DNA of 64,000 bases from Mya arenaria (taxonomy: Eukaryota > Mollusca > Bivalvia > Myida > Myidae), in NCBI RefSeq assembly GCF_026914265.1, contig NC_069135.1, forward strand, positions 12,989,560 through 13,053,559, read 5' to 3'. Below the pieces are notes generated by a model that did not search any database, had not been told where the DNA came from, and saw nothing but the letters and a program-made list of their open reading frames with translations. Made by a program: the position numbers and the translations under genes. Shown piece by piece: positions 41,801 through 53,300 of the stretch (the stretch's first letter is position 1; each line of letters begins with the position of its first letter).

Positions 41801-44618
41801 AAAATTGGTTGTGAAAGTTTAAGTTATGCACCTGGTGACATTACTGGCCACACCCAGGGTTCACAGGTTTGGTAAACATAAATCTGGAAAGGTTTTAAAA
41901 TCTTTTTGTGTGTTCGTGCATCCATCTCAGCACAATTGATTGTGAATGTTTGTTCAATTGATCAATGTTGTCCTAGGATGCCCTTGACTTTGACCTTTTG
42001 ACCAACTTTTTTTAACTTTTAAAACTACAGAAATTTTTACTGAGTACAGTTTTGAAAGCATTTTTTTTTGTCAGATGACTTTTACTTGGCACATATTAAA
42101 AAATTTCATGCAACTAATCTGCTTCCAATACTTTCTGGGCTCAGATGTTGAACGTGCTACGTTTTCAGGTAACACAAAACATAAACTATATGTCTGTTAC
42201 CTTTTACCCATACATACATGCTGTAGATTGATATGACCACAAAAGCCATGCCAGTAGAGCATAGGCCCTTTTGGGCCTCTTGTTAAAGAGATATTAGAAT
42301 TTGTTTTACCTATATGGGATTCGCAATGTTTATGAATACATTTTGTCATATTTAAAGTATGTAAATTTCTGCTGTATGTTTTGATGTTCTTGTTGCTCGC
42401 ATATGTCACAAAATCTGTATTTTGCTATAGAATTCAAAGCATTTAATATCTACACATTCCTTTAACTTTAACTTGAAATGGTTTGGGTATAATGTAATTA
42501 AACTCCTTCAGAATAGATACATGCTGATAGTGAAAACCTGCAACAAAGTTTTATATTTCCCTCTTCTATATTCAAGCCTTAATTTTGAAATGTTTATTAT
42601 TTTTTGTATAATATGTGGAAAAGTTTGTCTGTGAACAAAACATGGCCATTGTTGTCTGTTTCAGGCAAGACGGTGCTACTGGTGAACGGAGCGTACCGCA
42701 GTCAGACAGCCACACTGGAGGAAATCAATGAGAAAAAGTTCTGCTGCACGGTCTCACTCAACTCTGTAAGTTTTCCTCATCTTCTCATTTGGGTCCTTGG
42801 CTAAAAGAACAACAAGAAGTGCTCCAGGTTGCTACAGAGTTCATTTCTGTGGTAAAGTTTGTAATCTGCATTCAATTTTATAAAACTAGTTTGCAAATTA
42901 AAACTATGAATCGGTAAAGAGTAATTTATGGATAATTAACCCTATTGGCCAACTTTAATTAATCTGAAGAAATCATAAATTCTCATTTGCCTACACTTCT
43001 TAAGCATAACAACCTTACATGTAAGTCGCTTATTTCAATAAGCCAAATTTCCTTCTTTATCTTGATTTTATTAAATGAAAGTTAGTTTATTGTATTAATT
43101 GTAAAGATAATTTCCGTTTAAAGATCAAAAACTCTGAAGAAAGTAAATATTACACAAACTGTACTAAAACAGAAACAAAGAGCTTAGCTTAGTCCTGTTA
43201 TAAGTAAGCGTGGAAAGCCTCACCCTGTCCATTATGTCAGAGAAAGAACATACCGAGGCACACTGTGCCAGACAGTTTTTTTGCTGACATAATGACAGTT
43301 TGAGGTGTTTCACTGACTTAAAACATGTAAACAACGAGGTCCAAATCATGAATTTCATGGCGCTATTATCAACTTAGTGGACACTGCCTTACCATCTTGA
43401 TTACCGGTACACAACCCAAGAATCGGAATTTCATACAAATTAGCATATTTTTAGTTTTTTATTAAACCTAAATAAAAAAGGATTTTAAAGTTATTTTTCT
43501 TAAAATTAGTGTATAGTTTTTGATAGCATTTAGAGGAAAAACAAGTTTGTCAACACACCTCTTTATTCTACAGTATGTTAAACACACCACTATTTCTATT
43601 GACTGTCCATTATTTGAACACTGACTGTCCATTATTCAAATATTGAATTTGAAGGGTGATGTATTGATAGCAATGCTTGTTTCAAATTGTTTAATCGTCT
43701 CATAACTCTGACCAAAACAAAATAATCATGAATAAAATGCCCTCAGTGTCTTGTTACAATAAGGGGGACAACTCCGGAGGAAATGGTGATGTGTTAAGTA
43801 TAATGTAATGAGTTGTTTCCCTTGTACTCTACTTTTAAAAAGTTGCAGGTGGTTGTATTAAAGTACAGTTCTAAATAAGGTAGACATTCTACTGTTGAAA
43901 AAGTTCAAAGCTTGGAATATCTGCCTTGTCCGCCTGGTGGGGGATATTCTTTATATGTCCTCTATGATATTTGTTTCAATGTGAATGTTATCAATTATGT
44001 AAATAATGACATGAACATGATAATACTTTAAATTCATACGCATGAAAGTCATAGTAATTTTGTTTTAAGAGACCAAAGTATATCAGACATGCTGCATAAC
44101 TTGAGGACGTTTTTCCAATGATAATTAATTTGCTGTCTAGACTATGTTAAAAAATAAAAACAGATAGACATCTGTTGCAGCTTGTTATAGGGTTTCCAAG
44201 ATAAAGTGCTGGTAAATCAAATCATTACAATATATTTAAGCAAGTCTCAATGAAAAGTATATAACGGGATGTCTTATTTTTCATATTTTATCAGATTGAT
44301 GCATTTTCAAATCATTCATCATTTGTTCATGTACATGGAAACAGCTATACATAATGTAATTCTTGCCATCATTTAAGTATATTAATTTTTGTAAAGTATA
44401 TCTGAAGATTCAGGTGCATTAAAGTTCTCTAGGCCTTTTTTATGATAAAACCATGCTGCAGTAGTTGTTTTGATAAGATTGTCTCTCATTCTGTACAATA
44501 TAGTATCATTATAATATATAATATATTTCACATAATATATTATCAGGGTCCACTGAAGGGTCGCGTACTGGAGAAGGTCCCATATGAGGACCTGTGTAAG
44601 GTGTACCAGCCCTCATGA
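32834..44618 (+). CDS. KIN: DNA/RNA-binding protein KIN17
   Basis: Exons: 32834-32953, 35233-35327, 35819-35985, 36726-36812, 38448-38594, 40059-40101, 40284-40545, 41235-41334, 42665-42765, 44547-44618. Phases close to 397 aa plus TGA (human 393 aa). Domains: zinc finger C30-x2-C33-x12-H46-x5-H52, cut by intron 1 after residue 40; winged-helix region ~51-160 (LLRRRFGTKRVHSNIVYQEY, QWETLTDFVKWLGR, KGWFVKYIDRDPETI); acidic/helical middle; KSALDEIM near 250; and two C-terminal SH3/KOW modules (IKMLDSGDKIRVDQSHLETV and GKTVLLVNGAYRSQTATLEE). A nuclear protein associated with DNA replication/repair and pre-mRNA processing. Intron 7 uses a GC donor. The exon 5 acceptor is taken at catag|TGCAGGCG to keep frame (moderate certainty). 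TTTCTGTTTACAG just before the ATG suggests a non-coding first exon upstream. Confidence 0.97.
33433..33537 (+). repeat. 52-bp tandem duplication in KIN intron 1
   Basis: ACACTTGTAAGTGTTTTATG through cataactgac-like end appears twice in a row with one or two changes. Recent local duplication; no function seen. Confidence 0.85.
33747..34442 (-). mobile_element. 696-bp TIR element, copy 2 (inverted), in KIN intron 1
   Basis: Reverse-oriented copy of 32064-32760, very similar along its full length. It is flanked by its own perfect 10-bp duplication CAGTAAACCA (33737-33746 and 34443-34452), so it is an independent insertion and not an inverted segmental duplication. With copy 1 it brackets 986 bp containing KIN exon 1. 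Confidence 0.88.
34749..35256 (+). repeat. Splice-acceptor minisatellite: 13 units ending in KIN exon 2
   Basis: Unit starts: 34749, 34788, 34825, 34864, 34903, 34940, 34979, 35018, 35061, 35100, 35139, 35178, 35217. Most units are 39 bp. Approximate unit: GTTWCCCCACTTCCAG|AACRTTTTCAGATGTCACTTAGT. The last unit is the true intron 1/exon 2 junction (CCCATTTCCAG|AATGGTTTCA). Several upstream units keep a pyrimidine-rich CCAG or CTAG, so they are decoy acceptors. The exon part encodes the conserved NGFKCH half of the zinc finger, so the array was probably seeded from the gene. Confidence 0.9.
36217..36725 (+). repeat. Short repeats abutting the KIN exon 4 acceptor
   Basis: TTG(T/C)ACAACTTTATG(G/A)TGACCCTAC at ~36216 and 36651, then a shorter ttgtacaactatgatggccct and finally tgtacaactttttttcag at the acceptor. 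About four degenerate copies; unlike the exon 2 array, no exon sequence is included. Confidence 0.5.
37171..37646. mobile_element. 476-bp fold-back element in KIN intron 4
   Basis: The arms GTGTGTATACCACGTGATAA... (from 37171) and ...TTATCACGTGGTATACACAC (to 37646) pair. Inner blocks also pair: AAATGCTACGT/ACGTAGCATAAAT, CATTTTAAATGAAA/TTTCATTTAAAATG, ACACTTCGACAAACC/GGTTTGTCGAAGTGT. Almost the whole element can form one stem. CATAA occurs just outside both ends as a possible target duplication. Confidence 0.85.
38530..39200 (+). repeat. Splice-donor minisatellite: 8 units starting with KIN exon 5
   Basis: Unit starts: 38530, 38623, 38703, 38786, 38870, 38948, 39028, 39119 (78-93 bp). Unit 1 is the real 3' part of exon 5 (codons VGKPVPETEYTELV...) plus its donor AAGG|GTGAGT and ~28 bp of intron. 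Later units repeat GGTGGGGAACACRTGCC, then gagacagagct-agtcagggaaaatgagg and the donor-like stretch, intact GGTGAGT in unit 3 (~38755) and GGTAAGT in unit 4 (~38841). Similarity falls off downstream. Reading through the true donor soon meets stops. Confidence 0.92.
39487..39914. mobile_element. Degenerate MITE in KIN intron 5, same family as 53304-53783
   Basis: Starts CAGGGATTTGTCTATAGTAC and ends GGGCAGAAAAAGATCTG. It shares gacccattcccaaagcaa and aaaatgtctagggtctttt blocks with the copy in PSAT1 intron 1. More decayed than that copy. Confidence 0.75.
40546..40551 (+). other. Non-canonical GC splice donor of KIN intron 7
   Basis: Exon 7 ends KRKAYVK (…GTTAAG|GCGAGT). The next exon SVQDVYGAVIKML follows an ordinary TTGCAG and continues KIN17 without a gap. 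GC donors normally have the flanking consensus AG|GCAAGT, and this one (AAG|GCGAGT) fits well. No GT nearby keeps the protein intact. Confidence 0.8.
41375..42283. repeat. Dispersed repeat with hairpin ends in KIN intron 8
   Basis: It opens TAGCTCTACTGGCCAAAGGCC AGAAGAGCTTATGC (two short self-complementary blocks) and closes ccagtagagcataggccctt then ttgggcctcttg. The tips are partly inverted. The interior holds cccttgactttgaccttttga. I recognise the terminal motif as widespread in mollusc introns; no coding capacity. Confidence 0.7.
43218..43305. repeat. Imperfect hairpin, ~22-bp arms, KIN intron 9
   Basis: CCTCACCCTGTCCATTATGT-CAG pairs with CTGACATAATGACAGTTTGAGG with a few mismatches, around a 43-bp loop. 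It may be the tips of a mini-element; nearby ctgtccattatt repeats at ~43603 and 43625 resemble the arm. Confidence 0.5.
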
Positions 44619-45705
44619 CTTAATCCATCCTCAAAGTAGGCGGGCCTCATCAGCAGAAAGGTGTGGAAAAGTGATTGAATGCTGTACATTGATTATGAAG
44701 AATGTTGGGTTGAAACTATACAAAGTGGCTGCTGGAATGATGTGCAAACTGAGAATTAATAGACTCATGCAAGTAGAGAATTAATGGACACCAACCTTGG
44801 GTGTAAGGGAAGAAAGATACATTGAGCATAAGTTTAATGCTATTTTATACCACTGCAAAGAAAGTTGTTAAAAAATGTTTGTTTCATACTAGTATAACAT
44901 ACCCAAAATTATAAGGTAGAGTAGGTAGGGATTTTTTTTTTCAAATGTACTTTGTCAAGATCAATTTCTTGCAAATAGCACTATTCCTTGCAAATGTCAC
45001 TCATATATTTGACAGGTTATGTTTAAACAAATAGTGTTTATTGCAGGAGGACTTTTTTTTAACAAAGTACTTGATTGGGCAGCTTTTATCAAGTAGGGCC
45101 AGGTTACCCTTAATAAACCATTTTCTGTTACACCTTATCAGAGTCAACATTCAGTTACTCTGTTACAAAACATTTGTGTTGTTACATCTTAAGATATGGA
45201 CAGATAGTTCTTAAACCCAATGTCTGTCAGTTCTGGCCATTTTGTAAAGAGTTACGACCTTTGAACATATAAAACGAAGACAAACTAGTGCCTAGCATAA
45301 CAGTGACAGCAACATTTTGATATGTGGCCTTGAATTTTAATCTTTCACTTACAGCCAAAATGTGAGTTTCTGGTGCAAACTACTTTCACAGTTAAGGGAT
45401 TATGTTTATACTTTGTACACAATTATGATCACCAACCATCAAATGGGGGTAACTGTTTCTTCATGTAGCACCTTGGCTGAAGTTTTTGTATCAATGTCAG
45501 GATACTTTTCATAATTTTATTGGTTTAGTCCGGACAGCTCTCTAATTGTGATTTAAATTGACTTTGAAGAATTAATTGCTAAAGCCAGATTGACTTTGAA
45601 TGTTTTACGTGAAAGAAGTGGTCTGTGATAACCGTGGCAACATTTGTTAAATAAGAATGTGTATTATTGTTTCCAGAAATAAATGTAAACTAATGAGCTT
45701 GTGGT
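44619..45705 (+). other. KIN 3' UTR
   Basis: About 1.1 kb after the stop to a polyA signal at 45678 (AATAAA), with no credible coding. It faces the PSAT1 3' UTR across ~300 bp. Confidence 0.6.
45678..45683 (+). terminator. KIN polyA signal
   Basis: AATAAA in ttccagAAATAAAtgtaaac, followed 20-40 bp later by a GT/T-rich stretch (gcttgtggttttgtttttctg), as expected for a cleavage site near 45705. Confidence 0.65.
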
Positions 45706-46013
45706 TTTGTTTTTCTGTGCCATATTGTTTTTAAGGGGTGACAATTATTTGACCAACATTCAGGGTTTGATAAGCATGTTCCAAGTTCTTCACAGAAGGA
45801 ATACATATGCCGTTTTCCCAGTCTCGCAGCAGCTGGTCATTTTTAAAACCTGGCTTTAAATTGGTTTTTTTAAGGTCACTAGGTAATTAGTTAAGGTCAC
45901 AAATTTCAGCACAAATTGTCCAGGCAATAACAAAATATTAATTTGTTCACTGCTGATTGACTACTAGAGGACAATCACTCCATTATACTAGTACAATATA
46001 CAAGATTTCATCT

Positions 46014-46019
46014 TTTATT
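46014..46019 (-). terminator. PSAT1 polyA signal
   Basis: The minus strand reads GAATAAAAGATG here, ~1.3 kb past the PSAT1 stop. No earlier minus-strand signal looks as good. The 3' UTR would run 47322 to ~45995. Confidence 0.5.
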
Positions 46020-47322
46020 CTCAGTATTGGAATTATAACAAAACCAATACACAATATAACAAACAACAGGTATGAACTTGTATATGTATGCATGAATATT
46101 GAAACATGAGGTCATGGCGACTAGTTTTAACAGTTTTTCAAAAATACATACTTCATGGACACAATACAGATATTTGTTCATATATCGACATGTAGATAAT
46201 ATCAGTTCAACAGTGGAGATTCTATTTATTCACGGATATGCTACATGGAAGCCCTTCACATTGATTCTTGTTAATGTTTTTCCAACTGAGAATGTCTACA
46301 GACTACGAAAGGGTAACCCAGTGCCAGAGGCACCAAGCCACATCAAACTGTAGAAGGTTTTGGCACCTTGTGGCATTCACCCCCAACAAAATTCACATTA
46401 AAAATACAACATTAATGTTTCCTGTCAGTTATTTTTCTGTAAGGTGCTTCATTGAAGTTTCAAAATTAATAAGTTGTAATGATGAGTAAAATGTTATCCT
46501 TGCATATCCTCTGTTAAAAATTGGTCAAGGTCTCTAACAAGACCATGGGTTAAACATTAAGGCACAACTTTTCAAAGACAAATATTGACAGTGAATGATT
46601 TTACATTTCAAGGACAAACATTCAGTGACAAATGAAAAGAATTTGATAAAATATTAAAACAATAATATTTTTGTTGCTCTTTTAAAAGTAATGAACTGTG
46701 CCAAGGCAGAACTGAAAGACATTCTGTGGCCGTTACATGTTCATGCATATATTCCTAGACATAGATTATGTGAGTAAAAGGATGGCTATGATTTAAAAAT
46801 CAAAAAGTGATAGCCAAAGAGGATGTTTGAAGTTAAGTTAGTAATGATGGTATATTAGAAGTACAAACGACAGATTGTTATAAGTATGAGCGTAACATTA
46901 GCTGACATTCACAAAAGATCGGTAATAGATTACCTGTGGTTGTTAATACCACATGTTTCAAGTGTAACATGAACCAATACTTGGCCTAAAACAAACTATA
47001 ACCCTAAATCTCAGAGATGATAAACACACCTGTATTTCTTACTTATAGAAATACAGAAATAAAACTAAGGCTACAAAATACATAATTAAATACCAAACAG
47101 TATTTATTAAACTGATAAAGAATAAAACTGAATTTATTAAAACATAAAATCACACTGCTACCAGTATGAATATATCACATTTGCACTGCAGTTAAACAAA
47201 ACCCACAAATCATGCCCTATCTGATTCTGTTACTTTCTGCAATTATTTGTGGAGTATTTTCACAATTCATATACATAAAGCATCATTTGATTTGGTCAAG
47301 TGTCAGGAAGTCCATGATGTGA

Positions 47323-50300
47323 TCAATTTCTATGCTTATTAAGGAAGTCTTTCATGAAGTCAGCCAGGATCTGTGTTTCTTCCACTGTTACCGCGTTATA
47401 CAGGGACACTCGTATACCTCCAACCGATCTGAAAATAGAGAGGTGAAAAAAATTAGTTGCCATTATCATTCATAGGTCACATCATTTACTCATGTTATTT
47501 TTATTTCATTATGCTTTCTTGCTTTTATCATATATTTTTTTAAATTTCATTATGTTATAACTTTAATTATATCTCTCTGCTTGCATCATGTTTTCTTGCT
47601 TCCATCTAATTTTCTTATTTTTTTATATTTTTTTTACTTTCATAATCATCATTTTACTTTCGTTTTATCTTTTTGCTTTCAGTCTTTTACTTACTTTCAT
47701 TATGTATTCTTTTTTCATTATGATCTTATACTTTCATTTTGTCTTTTATTCATTCATTATGTTTTCTTACTTTCATGATGGTTTCTCACATTAATCACTA
47801 TGTTGTAATTTTTTTGCAAGATTACAAATTTAAACCCACAAATTATTGTTCATTCATTATCTAATATTTATGTGCATCAAAATTCAGTCACAGTTTTTTA
47901 CAACTGCAAGATGAATTACATTTAAAAGATCTAATACTACTGCACACATAAGGTCATCAGGTCACACTTGACTAGACTTTACGCCCTTCAAATTCTGTTT
48001 AAGATCATAATGCCCTAGTTAAACCCGATTCTGACATTCATTACATGACATTTTGAGTTATGACACACAATGTTCCAGTTTATAACCTCAGTCTACCTTA
48101 AGACAGCTAATGGTAAATTTCCTATGCCTTCGTTTCTTCAGTCCTGAACTTTGGTTGTGAATATGAAGTACATCTATTAAGGTGGCATAACAGTTTTTAC
48201 AGCCATTTAATGCTTCATTGAACCCTTTCATACTGTATTTCTACAGTAGATGTATTGTCAATGGGTATTGTGGTATTTATGTTTGTGGTTTTTCTATACT
48301 GGTATTAATAAAAGTGTTTTGGAATGAAAAAAATTGAACTCTGACAGAATATCAGTTTTAAACCTTCTAGAGTAAACCGATGTCATGTTAACTTAAGATA
48401 GCAAAGGAGATTTATCAATCATACGGTTACCTACATCACCAGCCCATGAAATCACTTATCAATTTCCAATACGTATAATATTTACCACACTCAATCAATT
48501 AGATTTGCAGTTTTACCAACTGACAATACATCATTCTTCTGCGCCCCCTCCCATCCACCAGCAGAAATAATCTTATGTAATCACTATACTTCACCTTTCT
48601 CAATCATTAAGAGTTAACAGTGTGTTCTTACTGTTACATTATTACAAAGCTACATTCAAATGAAGGTGTTGGTACTGCACCTGGTTCATTAGTATATCGT
48701 AATGTTGTATTCATGGTAGCATTTATCTTCAGAAGTGTTTCATTATGCTGAAGCATTTGTATAATAATTGAATTAATTTATTTTCATTTATCAATTCTTA
48801 AATTCCAATGTTATTGATATTAGCCACTAAGTAACTTCCGGGCAGAATCACTTTGAATTATACCACCCTCCTACTGAAGCAAATTTACCCTTTTGGGATC
48901 CAAATTAGCAAAAAAGATGCCCACCCATATTCTAAAAATACATCTAACTTCCCCCCAGGGATGATACGTTTTACTAGAATAGCCCTAAGCAAGTAATACT
49001 GTTAATACAATACATTCTATTTTAAACATTCAGCAATTTTTTATAAGAGACTATCATACGATAACTGCATGGACAGTGATAGGATGACCGACCTAGGCCA
49101 ACTGACCTTACACTTGACCACTGTCTGCCCCGTTGACACACTACAAGGCTTAAACAGCCAGAGCGGTCATGTCAGTACACACCATCATTCACCATAAGGT
49201 TCAACTGCACTATATGAGGACATTATCAGTCTTAATATTCACTTCAAACCAGTATTCACGCTAAAATAATGTAACCGTACTGTATTGTATAAGTAACTGA
49301 CTTTAATGAAGTCAACTTAAAGAGTAATACAGAGTGAGGAGCTAATGAATGATTAAATGATATGATCACCATTTTGTACACATACCATTGTGTTCATGAT
49401 TCCACATGTAAATATCAAGCAATCTACTCACATATTCCACTAAAAGCACACTTTAGCACTAAAGCAATTGTTCAAGGCATAAACATCTCTATTTGTTGAC
49501 AACATTAACCCAATTAAGCCAGACATGGCCATGATTTTTTTCTTTATCAGATAAAGTCAGTATTTAAATATTTTCTTTAAAGAAGGAAAAATTCATGAAG
49601 TTGTTTTATACAAATAATTCCAAGACACTTGTGCAGACAGATGTTAAGTCTACTACCTGTGCAGATCCAGTACAGAGTCCTTATTGAGAGGACATAATAG
49701 ATACCCCTGGTAGGGATCAAACCTTCAACTTTTTGGGTGAGAGGGGAACACCAATACCGCAGTGGCACTAGACTACTCTCTCATTTGGAACATTCCAATG
49801 ACTGAAGGTTTTGATAAATTATGCAAAAGAAGCCTAAATAATTGATAATAAAAGCATTAGGCATACCTATGACCCTTCAGCTGTATCATCCCAAGTTCTG
49901 CCGCCTGGTCCAGAAACTTCTTCTCCAGCACATCGCAGCCCTCCGCCGACCCAATACGGAACGGCACATTCATCCGGCTACGGCAGTCAATGTTCACCGG
50001 ACACACATAGAAGCCACTGGAGTTGTCGATGACGTCATAGATGAGGCCTGACTTGACCAGAGAGTTCTCCTCCATACCGTCAACACCGCCATTTTCCTTC
50101 TTCCAGTTAAACACCAGGCCCATGATGTAGATACTGTAATCAAATGTTTGTGAACAAGAACTTATAATTTAACCAATACTTCAGAATTTAAATCTGCAAA
50201 ACATCATCTATCTTTTGATATATACAATACTTCACAGCAGCACACATAAACAGAAAGATAGTTCTAATCATTTACATGAAGATTTGTACACAGATCTAAG

Positions 50301-53300
50301 ATACAAAATATTTACCTGTAGGTGGGTGGTGTATTGAACAGTGAGTTGTTTGTGTTCATGGTGTTGTAGCAGAACACTGCAGGGATGTTAGGCAAGGCTC
50401 GTCCAAGAAGATCCTCCCGAATGATGATCACGGTACATCCGGCACAACCAATGTTCTTCTGGGCTCCAGCAAATATCACACCAAACTGAAGTGATAAAGA
50501 AACACTCGTTCAGCTGCAGTAAATCCTTATCTGAAACATCACTTAAGAAAAAAATATTTGATGGACGTTTTACTTAGGCATATAACTACCTATCATGATC
50601 CAGTAATGGCTGAAGTTGTGACGATATAATCGGTGCAATATTAAACCTTTAAAAAAAAAAACAGCGATTTTACCATGTTTGTACTATTAAAAAAAAACAC
50701 GATCGTACAAGGGTTTGTGCTGAAAATTTCCAGGACATAGAGGGCTCACCTTTGAGATGTCCACCTGGCGAGTGAGGATATTGGACGACATATCACAGAC
50801 AAGAGGCACACCGTTAGTCTCTGGTATAAACTGGAACTCGACACCTAAAATATGGCACAAAACTACTTGTTAAATACACAGCCTTGTTGATTATATAATA
50901 TCATTGTACTTGCTTCTCATGGGTTTTCAGCAGTGACTGTTTAAATTTATCAATACACTCCCATAAAGGGAAGAAAACACATGTAAAGGTACATACCATG
51001 TACAGTTTCATTGGCACAGTAAAAGACATATGAAGCATCAGGGTTGAGATTCCATTCTGACTCTGGGGGGATACCTGTAATCATGACAGAGAAATAGAAG
51101 TATGTCTGTCGTACAAGTAATCAAATATACATCCATGAAAACAACACAAACTATGTGGAACACAAATGCCTTTTAAACTTGGCAATAAAGAGCAGAGCTT
51201 TTCACAATTCTACATGTTTTCATTAATTCAGGGAAAGTCATTATTAATAGCTTTGAAAATAAGCAGGGCAGTTCAGCATTTAGAGATCGGTACCTTAAAC
51301 ATTTAACCAACTCCTCACCAGTCCGAAATTGAGCAGTTCTTACCTGTGTACTTCTTTGTCTTTGGTAGGACAAGGTTCACGGAGCCATATTTCTCTGCTT
51401 CCTTGGCAGCCTTCTCAGACCAGCAGCCAGTCACAATGTAGTCAGCTGTGCGACCAGGCTTCAGGTCCATGAGATTACAGGGTACTGCGCAGAACTGCCC
51501 TGTACCCCCACCCTGCATGAACAACACCTTGTAGTTTTCTGGGATGTCACTGGAAGGAAGGAAAAGTGTAACCATATATATATTCATAAAGTATTTATAG
51601 GTCTTTCCTCAAATTTTACCCCTTGAAACAAATTCAATGGATTCATAGAATATCAACATGAAAAACATAACATGTTTTATCTGGAAACTATATTAACTAA
51701 GTCAATGTGTTAAAAAAGTTTAATGGAGTTATACACAAAATAAATCAAGTGTAAGTTTAACTCACAGCAGGCTACGAAGGTCCTGTTCTGCCCGCTGAAT
51801 GATACTCTCAAAGTCCTTCGACCTGTGACTGAGCTCTGAAAGAGATTTAAAAAAAACTATTAAAATACATGTCACAAACTTTCTTTTTTTCTTCTTTTCT
51901 GTGTGTTTGTTTCTTATATAATTCGACCAAAAACAATATTAATGAAATATACATGTCAAATAAATACAAATGAAAAGTAATTTATAATGATCATAACTTA
52001 TTTACTATACTTGTAAAATATTAATTTTTAATAACAATTTAACTAGAGGTGTAAACGTCTGATGTGAATAATCTGCCTCTTACAAGGTGTAACAGAAGTT
52101 CTTTAGTCACTGTGAAAGTAATAACATTGGTTATTTAGTAAATTACAAGATAGATCAGGACTTCAATGTATTGCAGGAGCATTTCCAGCTTACAATTGTT
52201 AGCTTAATTCAAAAACCTTTTTTCCAACATGTTTGCTAACCAAATATATTGAAATCCTGAAGATATCTGAAGCTTACAGGATAACGTTACTGCACTGTTA
52301 CAAAGAAAAGTCCCAAAAAAGTAAACAAGTGCTATAAAAACATTTTGGATCTTAAAATTGTTTAAATCATTAACCTATCCTTATCCTGTAACCTTCACAT
52401 TTTCATAGCATGTATCTATGAATCTTTGATGCATGTGGAGCGGGCCAGCTCAGTCGGGCAATACTGGTACCTCAGTCCAATCTACTTACCCATAACACTA
52501 ACACCCGTGCCTGCGTAGTTAGTCAGGTCTTTCTGGGCCTGCACCAATACCTAATACGAGATACAAATTGCAACTGCTATTACAGGGCATATGGCCCTTA
52601 ATACTTCATCATATTATAACCCCATCTTACGGGGCGCCTAAATGTATGAAAAAGTTAATCATTACTTAAATAATTAGTTTAATGGCAGGAAACAGCAAGT
52701 ACTACTGAGTTTAGGTAAATATAATTTAGGTAAATATAATGCAGTTTTAAATTTATCTTTTATTAGCTTATATATCAGATAACTCCTTTGAATATTGGTG
52801 TAATATCTGTGTAAATGATCTCCCTTGTTTATCATGATATTTAAAAAGCGCTTACTAGTAGTAAAGGTTGATGCAACAAAACTTTATTTTTATTGCATTT
52901 CACATGTTTTATTTATTTGACTTTAATGATCAAAACAAAAAAGCATAGGATTTAGGTATAGATAAAAAAAAGCAGCTAAAATTTGACACATGTTTTTTTA
53001 GTCAAACAAGTTAAAAATGAATATGCATTGAAGTTAAGAAAAACAAACATTTTTTTGCCTCAACCTATATTGAGCGCCTTAAGTTTAAACTTCTGATCTT
53101 ATCTACTTTAATAATTATGTATATTTAAACAATTTTTAAATGACGTTATCAGCTGGTATAGTGTCTCAACATTAAATAAACAAAATTGGAAGCAAATTCA
53201 TCATTATAAATGTCAACTAGGTCAGGTCAGTGGAATCTGATCATTTCGCCCCAGTGACAACAAGTATTTAGCTCGCTGTTCTATTGTATTCAATGTTGCC

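Noticed and set aside
47581-47794. Two Phe-rich membrane-like frames
   Set aside because: T-rich degenerate tandem repeat in a PSAT1 intron gives Phe/Ile/Leu strings; no gene.
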